From: Bacillota bacterium
Lineage (GTDB): Bacteria; Bacillota; Clostridia; Oscillospirales; Oscillospiraceae
Assembly: GCA_028719885.1 (NCBI GenBank)
Contig: JAQYLT010000078.1
Span: 112,503-176,502 of the forward strand
Length of the DNA stretch: 64,000 nt
Direction of reading: 5' to 3'
The position numbers were made by a program, and so were the translations under genes. How positions within the stretch are numbered: the first letter of the stretch is position 1; each line of letters begins with the position of its first letter. The notes under the pieces were generated by a model. That model ran no database searches. It saw only the letters and a list, made by a program, of their open reading frames with translations, and was not told the origin of the DNA. Shown here piece by piece: positions 34,580 to 43,042 of this stretch.

Positions 34580-34858
34580 ATCTTAAATATGAAACCGTTG
34601 AGACGGAAGTAAAGTCATCAGCGCATCCACAGAGAGTTCCGCACAGCTGAGAGCGGAGCGAAAAGCGGGTTGGCAAATGGGCCGTCGAGGGCAGGGGGAA
34701 AGGGCTCATCCTGAGTATCTTCTGACGCATTGCCAGCGTTATGGGGCAGCGGATGTGTTGGCATCTGCATGAGGTGGTCGCTTCGGCGGCAAACAAGGTG
34801 GTACCGCAGAATATGAATTCTGTCCTTGTTCCCTAAATGTAGGGAATAAGGGCATTTT
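34580..34858 (+). promoter_or_regulatory. T-box leader, probably Trp-specific
   Basis: The leader has stem I motifs AGTA and AGAGAG. The specifier context is GGCAAA-TGG-G (TGG 34678-34680), which reads as tryptophan. The T-box AAGGTGGTACCGCAG lies at 34795-34809. The competing terminator TTCCCT/AGGGAA (core 34829-34846, extended by CCTTG/AAGG) ends in TTTTTT. The codon assignment is by position, without a folding program. Confidence 0.85.
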
Positions 34859-34882
34859 TTATTTCCCAAGGAGGTAAATCTT

Positions 34883-34921
34883 ATGAGTAATCCCGGCAGA
34901 CGATGGCGACAGGAAGCCTGA
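34883..34921 (+). CDS. Leader peptide MSNPGRRWRQEA before trpX
   Basis: This 12-residue frame has a near-perfect ribosome site (AAGGAGG, 8 nt before ATG). It lies between the T-box terminator and trpX. It contains one Trp codon amid AGA and CGA arginine codons. Its stop is 51 nt before the trpX start. A single Trp codon is too few for classical attenuation, but the strong initiation signal implies it is translated. Function unknown. Confidence 0.5.
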   Translation: MSNPGRRWRQEA

Positions 34922-34972
34922 TTCCGTCCTGACACCAACAAACAATCAAATTATTTTAAAGGAGTTGTTATT

Positions 34973-35944
34973 ATGAAAAAGTTGATCAGTTTGATTCTCG
35001 TCGCCGTGATGGCCGTTTCCATGCTTTCCGTTTCCGCTTTCGCCGAAGAGCAGAGCTTCAAAATTGCCATTGTGCAGCAGCTGGACCACCCCTCCCTGGA
35101 TGAAATCCGCATTGCCTGCGACGCCCGGCTGAAAGAGCTGGCCGAGGAAAAGGGCTTCTCCGTTGAAGTAAAGGACTTCCACGGGCAGAACGACAACACC
35201 GTGCTGAACCAGATCGGCGCTCAGGTGGTGGACGACGGCTACGACGCCATCATCCCCATCGCCACCCTGGCTGCCATCTGCATGGCCACCGCCACCGAGG
35301 AAACCCAGGCCCCCGTGATCTACGCCGCCATTTCCGACCCCGAGTCCTCCGGGCTCACCGGCATTTCCAACGTCACCGGCACCTCCGACGCTCTGAACAC
35401 CCCCTTTATCATGGACATGATCTTCGCGGCCCAGCCCGATGTGAAGACCGTCGGCCTGCTGTACTCCAACTCCGAAACCAACTCCCTGACCCCCATCGCC
35501 CAGGCCAAGGAATATCTGGATGAAAAGGGCATTGCCTACGTGGAAAAGACCGGCAACACCACCGACGAAATCCTCACCGCCGCCGCCAGCCTGGTTGGCC
35601 GCTGCGACGTGGTGTTCACCCCCACCGACAACGTGGTGATGGCTGCGGAAAGTGCCGTTGCCGAGATTCTGAACGAGGCCGGCATTGCCCACTACACCGG
35701 CGCTGACTCCTTCGTAGCCTGCGGCGCCTTCACCACCTGCGGCGTCAACTACACCGAGCTGGGCGCCTACACCGCCGAGATGGCCGTTGACATCCTGCTG
35801 GGCGGCGAGATTCCCGAATTCAAGGTCATGGACGGCGGCATCATCACCGTCAATACCGAGACTGCCGAAACGCTGGGCATTGACTACTCTGTGTTCAGCG
35901 AGATGGCCAACACCGTGGTGGAAGTAGTCACCAGCGCAGAGTAA
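34973..35944 (+). CDS. trpX: ABC transporter substrate-binding protein (TrpX type)
   Basis: This 323-residue exported binding protein has a signal peptide ending SVSAFA (about residue 24). The following fold is of the ABC-type uncharacterised/TrpX family: FKIAIVQQLDHPSLDEIRIA, VIYAAISDPESSGLTGISNVTGT, PDVKTVGLLYSNSETNS. The family was linked to tryptophan uptake through Trp T-boxes; here the upstream T-box also reads TGG. No lipobox cysteine is seen near the cleavage site, so attachment to the membrane is unclear. First structural gene of a three-gene importer. Confidence 0.85.
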   Translation: MKKLISLILVAVMAVSMLSVSAFAEEQSFKIAIVQQLDHPSLDEIRIACDARLKELAEEKGFSVEVKDFHGQNDNTVLNQIGAQVVDDGYDAIIPIATLAAICMATATEETQAPVIYAAISDPESSGLTGISNVTGTSDALNTPFIMDMIFAAQPDVKTVGLLYSNSETNSLTPIAQAKEYLDEKGIAYVEKTGNTTDEILTAAASLVGRCDVVFTPTDNVVMAAESAVAEILNEAGIAHYTGADSFVACGAFTTCGVNYTELGAYTAEMAVDILLGGEIPEFKVMDGGIITVNTETAETLGIDYSVFSEMANTVVEVVTSAE

Positions 35945-36067
35945 GCCCATATCCATTACAAGCTAGATTCCACTTCATGTGTATCCTCCCCCTGCTGCCT
36001 GCGTCAATTGATGCAGGCAGCAACCATGCCTTTAACTGTAAAAACGCGATCAAAAAGGAGAATTCCC

Positions 36068-36946
36068 ATGTTTTCAACTGCCGCCCTGATCAGCGCCCTG
36101 GAATTGGGGTGCATCTACTCGCTGGTGGCTCTGGCGCTGTTTCTCAGCTTTCGGGTGCTGAACATCGCCGACATGACCACCAACGGCGCCTTCACCCTGG
36201 GCGCTGCCGTATCCGCCACCATTGCCCTGGCCGGGCATCCCTTTTTGGCTTTCCCCGCTGCCATGCTGGCGGGGGCGGCGGCGGGCTTCATCACCGCCCT
36301 GCTGCAAACCAAATTCCGGATTCCCTCCATTCTGGCGGGCATCATCACCGACACCGGACTGTACACCGTGAATCTGGCGGTGATGGGCTTTTCCTCCAAC
36401 GTCAGTCTGCTGAAAAAAGCCACCCTGTTTACCATCCTCAAGCCGTACCTCGGCACCTACTACCGGCTCGTTCCCGTGGCCATTGCCACCGCTCTGGCGG
36501 CGATCCTCATGGTGCTGTTTCTGAAAACCCGGCTGGGTCTGTCCATCCGGGCCACCGGCGATAACCCGGACATGGTGCGGGCCAGCTCCATCAACACCTC
36601 CTTTACCATCACCGTTGGCCTGTGCATCGCCAACGCCTGCACCGCCCTGTCCGGCGCGCTCCTGGCCCAGTACCAGAAAACCGCCGAGATCAACCTGGGC
36701 AGCGGCATGGTCATCATCGGCCTGGCCTCCCTGATCATCGGCGAGGCGGTGCTGCCCAAGGGAAAAATCTGGATCAAGGCAGTGGGCGCCATTGTGGGCT
36801 CCATCATCTATCGGTTTATCATCGCCGTGGCCCTGCGGCTGGACCTGCCCAGCGAATGCCTGAAGCTGATTTCCGCTGTGATTGTGGCGCTGGCCATCGG
36901 GCTGCCCGCCATCCAGATCAAAAAAGGAGGCAAAGCAAAATGCTGA
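36068..36946 (+). CDS. trpY: ABC transporter permease (TrpY type)
   Basis: This 292-residue permease of the branched-chain-amino-acid-like (LivH) superfamily has about eight helices, with LNIADMTTNGAFTLGAA and FLKTRLGLSIRATGDNPDMVRASSI. The frame opens at 36008, but the ATG at 36068 follows AAAAGGAG. It overlaps the ATPase gene by 7 bp. Substrate is tied to the shared operon and T-box. Confidence 0.87.
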   Translation: MFSTAALISALELGCIYSLVALALFLSFRVLNIADMTTNGAFTLGAAVSATIALAGHPFLAFPAAMLAGAAAGFITALLQTKFRIPSILAGIITDTGLYTVNLAVMGFSSNVSLLKKATLFTILKPYLGTYYRLVPVAIATALAAILMVLFLKTRLGLSIRATGDNPDMVRASSINTSFTITVGLCIANACTALSGALLAQYQKTAEINLGSGMVIIGLASLIIGEAVLPKGKIWIKAVGAIVGSIIYRFIIAVALRLDLPSECLKLISAVIVALAIGLPAIQIKKGGKAKC

Positions 36947-37734
36947 CTCTGAACCACATCTCCAAAACCTTTGCCCCCGGCACCGTGAATGAAAAGCGGG
37001 CCCTGAACGATTTGAGCCTCCATCTGGCCCCCGGGGACTTCGTCACCGTTCTCGGCTCCAACGGCGCAGGCAAATCCACCATGTTCAACGCCATCGCCGG
37101 AACCTTTCAGCCGGATTCCGGCCAGGTGATTCTGGACGGAATGGACATCACCCGGCTGCCGGACTATAAGCGGAGCAAATTCATCGGCCGGATGTTCCAG
37201 GACCCCCTGAAAGGCACCGCCCCCAACATGACCATTGAGGAAAACCTGGCCCTGGCCTATCTCCGGGCCTCCAACGCCCGCTCCCCCTTTTCCATGGTTT
37301 CCGCGGCAGAGCGGCAGGAATTCCGGGAGAAGCTGGCCCAATTGGGTCTGGGGCTGGAGGACCGGATGAACACCGTGGTGGGTCTTCTGTCCGGCGGCCA
37401 GCGTCAGGCATTGACCCTGCTGATGGCCACCCTGGTCACCCCCAAGCTGCTGCTGCTGGATGAGCACACCGCCGCCCTGGACCCCGCCACCGCGGAAAAG
37501 GTGCTGAACCTCACCCGGCAGATCGTGGCGGAAAACTCCATTACCTGCCTGATGATTACCCACAATGTCCAGTCCGCCCTCCAGCTGGGCAACCGCACCA
37601 TCATGATGAAGGATGGGCAGATTATCCTGGAGCTTTCCGGCCAGCGCCGTAGCACCATCACCACGGAAGAGCTGCTCCAGGCCTTCCATCAGCACGGAGT
37701 GGATAACGACCGGATCCTTTTCAGCGCGGAATAA
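36940..37734 (+). CDS. trpZ: ABC transporter ATPase (TrpZ type)
   Basis: This 264-residue ATPase has Walker A LGSNGAGKST near residue 40. The Q-loop is in FQDPLKGTAPNMT, the signature is LLSGGQRQAL, and Walker B is LLLLDEHTAALD near 170, followed by the H-loop MITHN. The long frame upstream of 36940 runs through the permease gene in another frame and is not coding. A terminator follows directly. Confidence 0.9.
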   Translation: MLTLNHISKTFAPGTVNEKRALNDLSLHLAPGDFVTVLGSNGAGKSTMFNAIAGTFQPDSGQVILDGMDITRLPDYKRSKFIGRMFQDPLKGTAPNMTIEENLALAYLRASNARSPFSMVSAAERQEFREKLAQLGLGLEDRMNTVVGLLSGGQRQALTLLMATLVTPKLLLLDEHTAALDPATAEKVLNLTRQIVAENSITCLMITHNVQSALQLGNRTIMMKDGQIILELSGQRRSTITTEELLQAFHQHGVDNDRILFSAE

Positions 37735-37738
37735 CAAA

Positions 37739-37777
37739 CAGCCCCTTCCAAAAATAAGGAGGGGGCTGCATATTTTT
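37739..37777 (+). terminator. Terminator of the trpXYZ-type operon
   Basis: CAGCCCC..GGA / ..GGGGCTG hairpin then TATTTTTT. A GTAG palindrome begins 3 bp later. Confidence 0.88.
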
Positions 37778-37779
37778 TC

Positions 37780-37803
37780 GTAGGGAACGCATTCATGCGT
37801 TCC
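37780..37803. repeat. Solitary REP palindrome E6
   Basis: GTAG head plus GGAACGCAT/ATGCGTTCC, without a partner in opposite orientation. It sits directly behind a terminator. Confidence 0.8.
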
Positions 37804-37841
37804 GAAACGTAATTGTTTTGAATTCGACGGGGTGCCCCCCG

Positions 37842-37860
37842 CAGGCAATTTCGCACCGGG
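37842..37860. repeat. 19-bp dispersed repeat, copy A
   Basis: CAGGCAATTTCGCACCGGG; the exact reverse complement recurs at 59777-59795 behind glgA. Confidence 0.7.
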
Positions 37861-37912
37861 GTTGCCGGTCATCGTTACCCCATTACCCGCCCGGTATCGT
37901 TCCGGCGGTGGT

Positions 37913-38134
37913 AAATTGGAATTTGTTGAGTTACGTTCGTAGGGAATGCATTTATGCATTCCGCCCGGTAACGTCTTTTGACGCAGCTGGTTGGATGGAA
38001 AAAAGCTGCGATTTGTATGAAAACATATCATCCAATGCAGTATGGAGGTTATCCAACCTTTCGGAACGGATAAATCCGTTCCCTACGCACACATTGTTAC
38101 GCTTCCCACCAAACGCACCTACAAATTCCAATTT
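37913..38134. repeat. REPIN-like element E7 (type copy)
   Basis: 222 bp with perfect 14-bp inverted ends AAATTGGAATTTGT / ACAAATTCCAATTT. Palindromes at 37939-37962 (GGAATGCAT/ATGCATTCC) and reversed at 38063-38086 (GGAACGGAT/ATCCGTTCC). No clear target duplication. The cleanest copy, between convergent operons. Confidence 0.9.
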
Positions 38135-38173
38135 GCATATGAGTTTACTGAAACCGATCACCAGAAGGACATT

Positions 38174-39553
38174 TTATACACCCAGCAAAAGCTTGGCAAA
38201 GAAGAAATACAGCAGCAGGCTCATGGCGTCCACGATGGTGGTGATGAACGGGGAGGCCATCACTGCCGGGTCGAAGCCCAGCCGCTTGGCAATCAGGGGC
38301 AGGGAGCAGCCCACGATTTTTGCCACCAGCACCGTCACGCACAGGGTCAGGCACACGGTCACATCCACCCAAACCGTCACGCTGGGGTTGCCCATAAGCA
38401 GCCGGTCCACCAGCATCACCTTGCCGAAGCACAGCACTGCCAGCACCAGGCCGCAGAGCACGGCGGTACGCAGCTCCTTCCAGATGACGCTGAAAATATC
38501 CTTGAATCTCAGCTCGTCCAGGCTCAGGGCACGGATGACGGTGACGGAGGACTGGGAGCCGCTGTTACCGCCGGTATCCATCAGCATGGGAATGAACACA
38601 GTGAGGATGGGCAGGGCACCCAGGGACTCCTCAAAGGAGCTGATGATCATCCCCGTAAAGGTGGCGGACACCATCAGCAGCATCAGCCAGGGAATCCGGT
38701 GCTTGAACAGGTCAAAGGGAGAGCTGGCCATATAGCTCTTTTCCGAGGGGGTGATAGCGGCCATGATCTCCATATCCTCGGTGGCTTCGTCCTGCATGAC
38801 GTCCATGGCGTCGTCAAAGGTGACGATGCCCACCATGCGGTTCTCCTTGTCCACCACGGGCAGGGCCAGGAAATTATACTTGGAGAACATCCGGGCCACC
38901 TCTTCCTGATCGTCCTGGGTGGTGACGGAGATCAGGTTGGTGACCATGATGTCGCTGATTTTGGTCTCATCGTCATCACACAGCAGCAAATCCTTCACGG
39001 TGACGAGGCCAAGCAGGGTACGGTCGGTGTCGATGACGTAACAGGTGTAGATGGTCTCCTTGTCCACGCCCTGCCGGCGGATGCGCCGGATGGATTCCTC
39101 CACGGTCATGTTTGGCCGCAGGGCCACATACTCCGTGGTCATAATGGAACCGGCGGAGTTCTCGGGATAGCGGAGAATCTGGTTGATGGAGCTACGCATT
39201 TCCGGGTCGGCCTGCTCCAGAATCCGCCGCACCACCGTGGCGGGCATCTCCTCCACCAGGTCGGCGGCATCGTCCACATACAGCTCGCTGAGCACTTCTT
39301 TCAGCTCGTTATCGGAGAAGCCCTGGATCAGCAGCGCCTGGGTGTCGGATTCCATCTCCACAAAGGTTTCCGCCGCCAGCTCCTTGGGCAGCAGGCGGAA
39401 CATGAGGGGCACCTGCTTTTCTTCCAGATCGTTGAATATTCCGGCCACGTCGCTGGGGTTCATGGTGATCAGAATATCCCGCAGGGTGGTGTACTTCTTG
39501 CTCTCCAGCATTCGCAGGAGGGTTTTTTCCACGATTTCAAAACGTTCTGCCAT
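38174..39553 (-). CDS. mgtE: Magnesium transporter MgtE
   Basis: This 459-residue Mg2+ channel/transporter has an N-terminal superhelical N domain (about 5-130) and two CBS domains (about 135-255) that sense cytosolic Mg2+. A linker helix and five membrane helices (about 285-459) follow, with the pore signature PMLMDTGGNSGSQSSVTVIRAL. Length and order are typical. The start follows AAGGAGG. The leader (39554-39716) carries a small translated-looking frame rather than a recognisable M-box riboswitch. Confidence 0.96.
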   Translation of the reverse strand: MAERFEIVEKTLLRMLESKKYTTLRDILITMNPSDVAGIFNDLEEKQVPLMFRLLPKELAAETFVEMESDTQALLIQGFSDNELKEVLSELYVDDAADLVEEMPATVVRRILEQADPEMRSSINQILRYPENSAGSIMTTEYVALRPNMTVEESIRRIRRQGVDKETIYTCYVIDTDRTLLGLVTVKDLLLCDDDETKISDIMVTNLISVTTQDDQEEVARMFSKYNFLALPVVDKENRMVGIVTFDDAMDVMQDEATEDMEIMAAITPSEKSYMASSPFDLFKHRIPWLMLLMVSATFTGMIISSFEESLGALPILTVFIPMLMDTGGNSGSQSSVTVIRALSLDELRFKDIFSVIWKELRTAVLCGLVLAVLCFGKVMLVDRLLMGNPSVTVWVDVTVCLTLCVTVLVAKIVGCSLPLIAKRLGFDPAVMASPFITTIVDAMSLLLYFFFAKLLLGV

Positions 39554-39608
39554 AATTTACCTCCTTATTCGATTGTCAATGAAAATAGGGGAGGCAAAAT
39601 ACGGGGCA

Positions 39609-39686
39609 TCAGTCGTTGGGGCCTGCCATGGAAGCAGACCGCATGCTACTTCGGCCCGGTATATTGCCACTGCCGCCGGCGTCCAT
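39609..39686 (-). CDS. 25-residue leader peptide upstream of mgtE
   Basis: The ATG at 39686 lies 6 nt after a strong AAAAGGAGGG site and opens 25 codons starting MDAGGSGNIPGR and ending MAGPND. It lies wholly inside the mgtE leader, about 30 nt after the predicted start and 55 bp before mgtE. Glycine, serine and two prolines dominate. In enterobacteria a short leader ORF (mgtL) couples translation to Mg2+; an analogous role is inferred. No similarity to mgtL sequence is claimed. Confidence 0.5.
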   Translation of the reverse strand: MDAGGSGNIPGRSSMRSASMAGPND

Positions 39687-39722
39687 GGTATTCCCTCCTT
39701 TTTTATTCGCATAGATAATACT

Positions 39723-39751
39723 ATTTTACCCAATTGAAAGCCGGTTGTCAA
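39723..39751 (-). promoter_or_regulatory. Promoter of mgtE
   Basis: Minus-strand TTGACA (39746-39751), 17 bp, TAAAAT (39723-39728). Confidence 0.78.
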
Positions 39752-39786
39752 ATCTATTTTCAAAAATCTGCCCCCAGGCCCAGCGC

Positions 39787-39815
39787 TTGACTTCCATCCC
39801 CCGGTTCACTATAAT
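39787..39815 (+). promoter_or_regulatory. Strong promoter facing the methyltransferase gene
   Basis: TTGACT (39787-39792), 17 bp, TATAAT (39810-39815). The next gene in this direction starts 475 bp away, beyond element E8. Confidence 0.75.
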
Positions 39816-39867
39816 GTTTATACGTATTGGCTGTTACTCAGCTATCTTGTGCTTTCGTTAACGAACG

Positions 39868-40190
39868 ATTCGTAGGGAATGCATTTATGCATTCCGTGTA
39901 AGTAATGGTTTTGAGCCGGTGCGTTGAATGGGAAAATGTTGATTCTTTTCGTAGGGAATGCATTTATGCATTCCACGTCGGCAACGTTTTTACCGAGGTA
40001 TGTTGAATGGATAATTGTTGGAAAAAATTGGAACCCGTAACCATCCAACGAACTACGGTGTTCACCGACGTTTCGGAACGGATAAATCCGTTCCCTACGC
40101 AAACACCGGAAAGTGTACCATTCAACATACCGCCCCAAAATCGTTACCTATCGGAACGCATAAATGCGTTCCCTACGAAAATTCGGTAAA
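39868..40190. repeat. REPIN-like element E8 (long form)
   Basis: Four palindromes: forward 39872-39895 and 39951-39974 (both GGAATGCAT type), reversed 40075-40098 (GGAACGGAT type) and 40153-40176 (GGAACGCAT type). Same two-per-arm layout as E5; it would be transcribed as a long hairpin from the promoter at 39787. Confidence 0.85.
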
Positions 40191-40290
40191 CGCTTCTTAT
40201 GCTGCTTAATACCAATGCCCGAATTGTTGTTTGTTCCAGCGGCTGGGATTGGGGAAAAATCAAACAAATTCATCCAAAAGGAGAAAGAGA

Positions 40291-41052
40291 ATGGAAAAAT
40301 CCTATCAGGACATCAATGCGGAGACCATCGACCGGTGGTGCGCCGATGGCTGGGAGTGGGGCGTTCCCATCAGCCATGAGGAATATCTGGCCGCCAAGGA
40401 GGGTCGGTGGCAGGTGCTGCTCAGTCCCACCAAGCCGGTGCCCCACAGCTGGTTTGGAGAGCTGAACGGCAAGAAGGTGCTGGGTCTGGCCAGCGGCGGC
40501 GGGCAGCAGATGCCCATTTTTGCCGCCTTGGGGGCCGAATGCACCGTGCTGGACTATTCCCAGCATCAGCTGGAAAGCGAGGCAATGGTTGCCCGGCGGG
40601 AGGGCTATGAAATTAAAATCATCCGGGCGGACATGACGAAGCCCCTGCCCTTTCCGGATGACTGCTTTGATCTGATTTTCCATCCCGTATCCAACTGCTA
40701 TGTGGAGCAGGTGGAGCCCATCTGGCGGGAGTGCTTCCGGGTATTAAAGCCCGGCGGAGCACTGCTGGCGGGGCTGGACAACTGCGTGAACTTCTGGTTT
40801 GATGACGACGAGGAACGCATCGCCTACACCATGCCCTTTAATCCCCTGGTGCATCCGGAGCAGATGGCCCTGCTGGAGCGGCAGGACTGCGGCGTGCAGT
40901 TCTCCCACACCATCGACGAGCAGATCGGCGGCCAGCTGAAGGCCGGGCTGATGCTCACGGATGTCTACGAGGACACCAACGGCGTCGGAAATCTCCATGA
41001 GCACAACATCCCCTCGTTCTGGGTCACCCGGGCCGTCAAACCGGGGAAATAA
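40291..41052 (+). CDS. Class I SAM-dependent methyltransferase
   Basis: This 253-residue protein has a Rossmann methyltransferase core. Motif I is KVLGLASGGGQQMPIFAALG near residue 62, the acidic loop TVLDYS and the motif with DCFDLIFHPVSNCYV. LKPGGALLAGLDNCVNF follows, matching UbiE/methyltransferase-11 type enzymes. Substrate unknown. The ATG at 40291 follows AAAAGGAG; the open frame upstream crosses the REP-rich leader. Its promoter is probably the distant one at 39787. Confidence 0.85.
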   Translation: MEKSYQDINAETIDRWCADGWEWGVPISHEEYLAAKEGRWQVLLSPTKPVPHSWFGELNGKKVLGLASGGGQQMPIFAALGAECTVLDYSQHQLESEAMVARREGYEIKIIRADMTKPLPFPDDCFDLIFHPVSNCYVEQVEPIWRECFRVLKPGGALLAGLDNCVNFWFDDDEERIAYTMPFNPLVHPEQMALLERQDCGVQFSHTIDEQIGGQLKAGLMLTDVYEDTNGVGNLHEHNIPSFWVTRAVKPGK

Positions 41053-41088
41053 AAATGCATCGGATACAGGTGTGGGGACCCAAGCCTA

Positions 41089-41117
41089 TTGAAATTTGCC
41101 GAAACGGGTGATATAGT
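41089..41117 (+). promoter_or_regulatory. Promoter of the cardiolipin synthase gene
   Basis: TTGAAA (41089-41094), 17 bp, TATAGT (41112-41117). Confidence 0.75.
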
Positions 41118-41148
41118 AGCTTTAAAATTTCATTTGGAGGTGTGCGGC

Positions 41149-42723
41149 ATGAACGAAGAATCGAACCAGGGGCTGCAGCTTTTGCGGAAAGGACAGAAAG
41201 GGCTGATTCACCTGATTTTCAGCCGACTGGGACTGGTTTTGCTGCTGCTGGCATTTCATCTGTTCCTGATGTTCGGTGCGTTCCGTTGGTTTGGCAAATT
41301 CTTACCCCATATTTACGGCGGGACCATTCTCTTCACGGCATCCATGGTGCTGTATCTGCTGAACAGCCGGATGGACGCCACGGCGAAGCTCACCTGGCTG
41401 ATTGTGATTTTGCTCCTGCCGGTGTTTGGCGCGCTGCTGTTCTGCTATACCCGCAGCGACCTGGGCCACCGCGCCCTGAAAAAGCGGATGAACGTGCTCA
41501 TTGACGGGACGCGGCACAGCATTCCCCAAGCCCCTCAGGTGATGGAGCAGCTGGAGCAGCAGACCCCGGATGCCGCGGCGCTGACCCGTTACTTAGGCCG
41601 CACCGGCTGCTACCCCGCCTACCAGAACACCAATGTGACCTATTTCCCCCTGGGAGAGCAGATGTGGGAGGAGATGCTTCGGCAGCTGGAGCAGGCGGAG
41701 CATTTCATCTTCCTGGAATACTTCATTGTGGACGAGGGATTGATGTGGGGCAAATTGTTGGAACTCCTTGCCCGGAAGGCCAAGCAGGGGGTGGAGGTCC
41801 GGGTGATGTACGACGGCACCTGCGAATTTTCCACTCTGCCCCACAACTATCCCCAAAAGCTGAAAGCTTTGGGCATCCAGTGCAAAATGTTCGCCCCGGT
41901 GACCCCGTTCCTCTCCACCCATTACAACTATCGGGACCACCGGAAGATCATGGTGATTGACGGCCACACCGCCTTTACCGGGGGTGTGAATCTGGCGGAC
42001 GAATACATCAACCACCGCAGCCGGTACGGCCACTGGAAGGATGTGGCCATCATGCTGAAAGGGGAGGCGGTGAAGAGCTTCACCCTGATGTTCCTGCAAA
42101 CCTGGAGCATTGACGAAAAGCAGCCGGAGTTCCAGCGGTATCTGGATTATCCCACCCTTGCGCCGGAGCATACCCCGGGCTTTGTCATTCCCTACGGCGA
42201 CTGCCCCCTGGACCAGGACAAGGTGGGGGAGCGGGTGTATATGGACATCCTCAATCGGGCCCAGCGGTATGTGCACATCATGACCCCTTATCTGATTCTG
42301 GACAACGAAATGGAGACCGCTCTGAAATTTGCTGCGGAACGGGGCGTGGAGGTCACCATGATCCTGCCGGGGGTGACGGACAGCACCGCCGCCCATGGAC
42401 TAGCCTGGACCCACTACGCCTCGCTGCTGGATTCGGGAGTAAAAATCTACGAATACACCCCCGGTTTTGTCCATGCCAAGGTGTTCGTCAGCGACGACCG
42501 GGAGGCGGTGGTGGGCACCATCAATCTGGATTACCGCAGCCTTTACCATCACTTTGAGTGCGCCGCCTACCTGCGGGAGGCCGGCTGCATTCCGGAGATT
42601 GAACAGGATTTCCAGGAAACCCTGGAAAAATCCACCCAAATCACCCCCCAGTCCGCCCGGAAAGTGAAATTCAGTCGGAAAGCAATCGGCATCCTGCTGA
42701 AAGCCATCGCCCCTTTGATGTAA
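41149..42723 (+). CDS. cls: Cardiolipin synthase (phospholipase D type)
   Basis: This 524-residue membrane enzyme condenses two phosphatidylglycerols to cardiolipin. Three N-terminal helices (about 20-105) precede two PLD domains. The first HKD-type motif is NYRDHRKIMVIDGHTAFTGGVNLADEYI; the second is FVHAKVFVSDDREAVVGTINLDYRSL. The start at 41149 has TTTGGAGG 8 nt upstream; the upstream in-frame ATG lies in the promoter. A terminator follows at 42732. Confidence 0.93.
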   Translation: MNEESNQGLQLLRKGQKGLIHLIFSRLGLVLLLLAFHLFLMFGAFRWFGKFLPHIYGGTILFTASMVLYLLNSRMDATAKLTWLIVILLLPVFGALLFCYTRSDLGHRALKKRMNVLIDGTRHSIPQAPQVMEQLEQQTPDAAALTRYLGRTGCYPAYQNTNVTYFPLGEQMWEEMLRQLEQAEHFIFLEYFIVDEGLMWGKLLELLARKAKQGVEVRVMYDGTCEFSTLPHNYPQKLKALGIQCKMFAPVTPFLSTHYNYRDHRKIMVIDGHTAFTGGVNLADEYINHRSRYGHWKDVAIMLKGEAVKSFTLMFLQTWSIDEKQPEFQRYLDYPTLAPEHTPGFVIPYGDCPLDQDKVGERVYMDILNRAQRYVHIMTPYLILDNEMETALKFAAERGVEVTMILPGVTDSTAAHGLAWTHYASLLDSGVKIYEYTPGFVHAKVFVSDDREAVVGTINLDYRSLYHHFECAAYLREAGCIPEIEQDFQETLEKSTQITPQSARKVKFSRKAIGILLKAIAPLM

Positions 42724-42731
42724 GCATAAAT

Positions 42732-42780
42732 AAACACAGCTTTCCATCCCAGTAAAAGGAGAGAAGGCTGTGTTTTTATA
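42732..42780 (+). terminator. Terminator of cls
   Basis: AAACACAGC / GCTGTGTTT with a loop of about 26 nt and TTTTATATT tail. Confidence 0.8.
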
Positions 42781-42813
42781 TTGTGTTATATTTGCTTGAC
42801 GCAGTACAGCGAT

Positions 42814-43034
42814 AAATCGGAATTTTGTCGAGTTTATTGAATTGAAAATGTTTTAACGTGTGCGTAGGGAACGGATTTAGACCTTCCGAAACGTCAGTTA
42901 ACATCCATGGTTCGTTGGATGGTAACGGGGTCCTTTTTTCAACATTTTTCCATTCAACGTGCACCCCATAAAAATGGTGCCAGGCGGAACGGATAAATCC
43001 GTTCCCTACGAATTGACTCTGCAAACTCCAATTT
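42814..43034. repeat. REPIN-like element E9
   Basis: 221 bp, ends AAATCGGAATTTTG and CAAACTCCAATTT. Palindromes 42864-42887 (degenerate GACCTTCC arm) and 42986-43009 (intact, reversed). It lies between the convergent cls and degV genes. Confidence 0.85.
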
Positions 43035-43042
43035 GAGTGTTT

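Noticed and set aside
34883..34921. Classical ribosome-mediated trp attenuator peptide.
   Set aside because: Only one Trp codon, and the terminator lies upstream of it within the T-box, so the usual attenuation geometry does not apply.
39554..39716. M-box (Mg2+) riboswitch in the mgtE leader.
   Set aside because: None of the conserved M-box blocks could be recognised by eye, and the leader is largely filled by a translated-looking frame.
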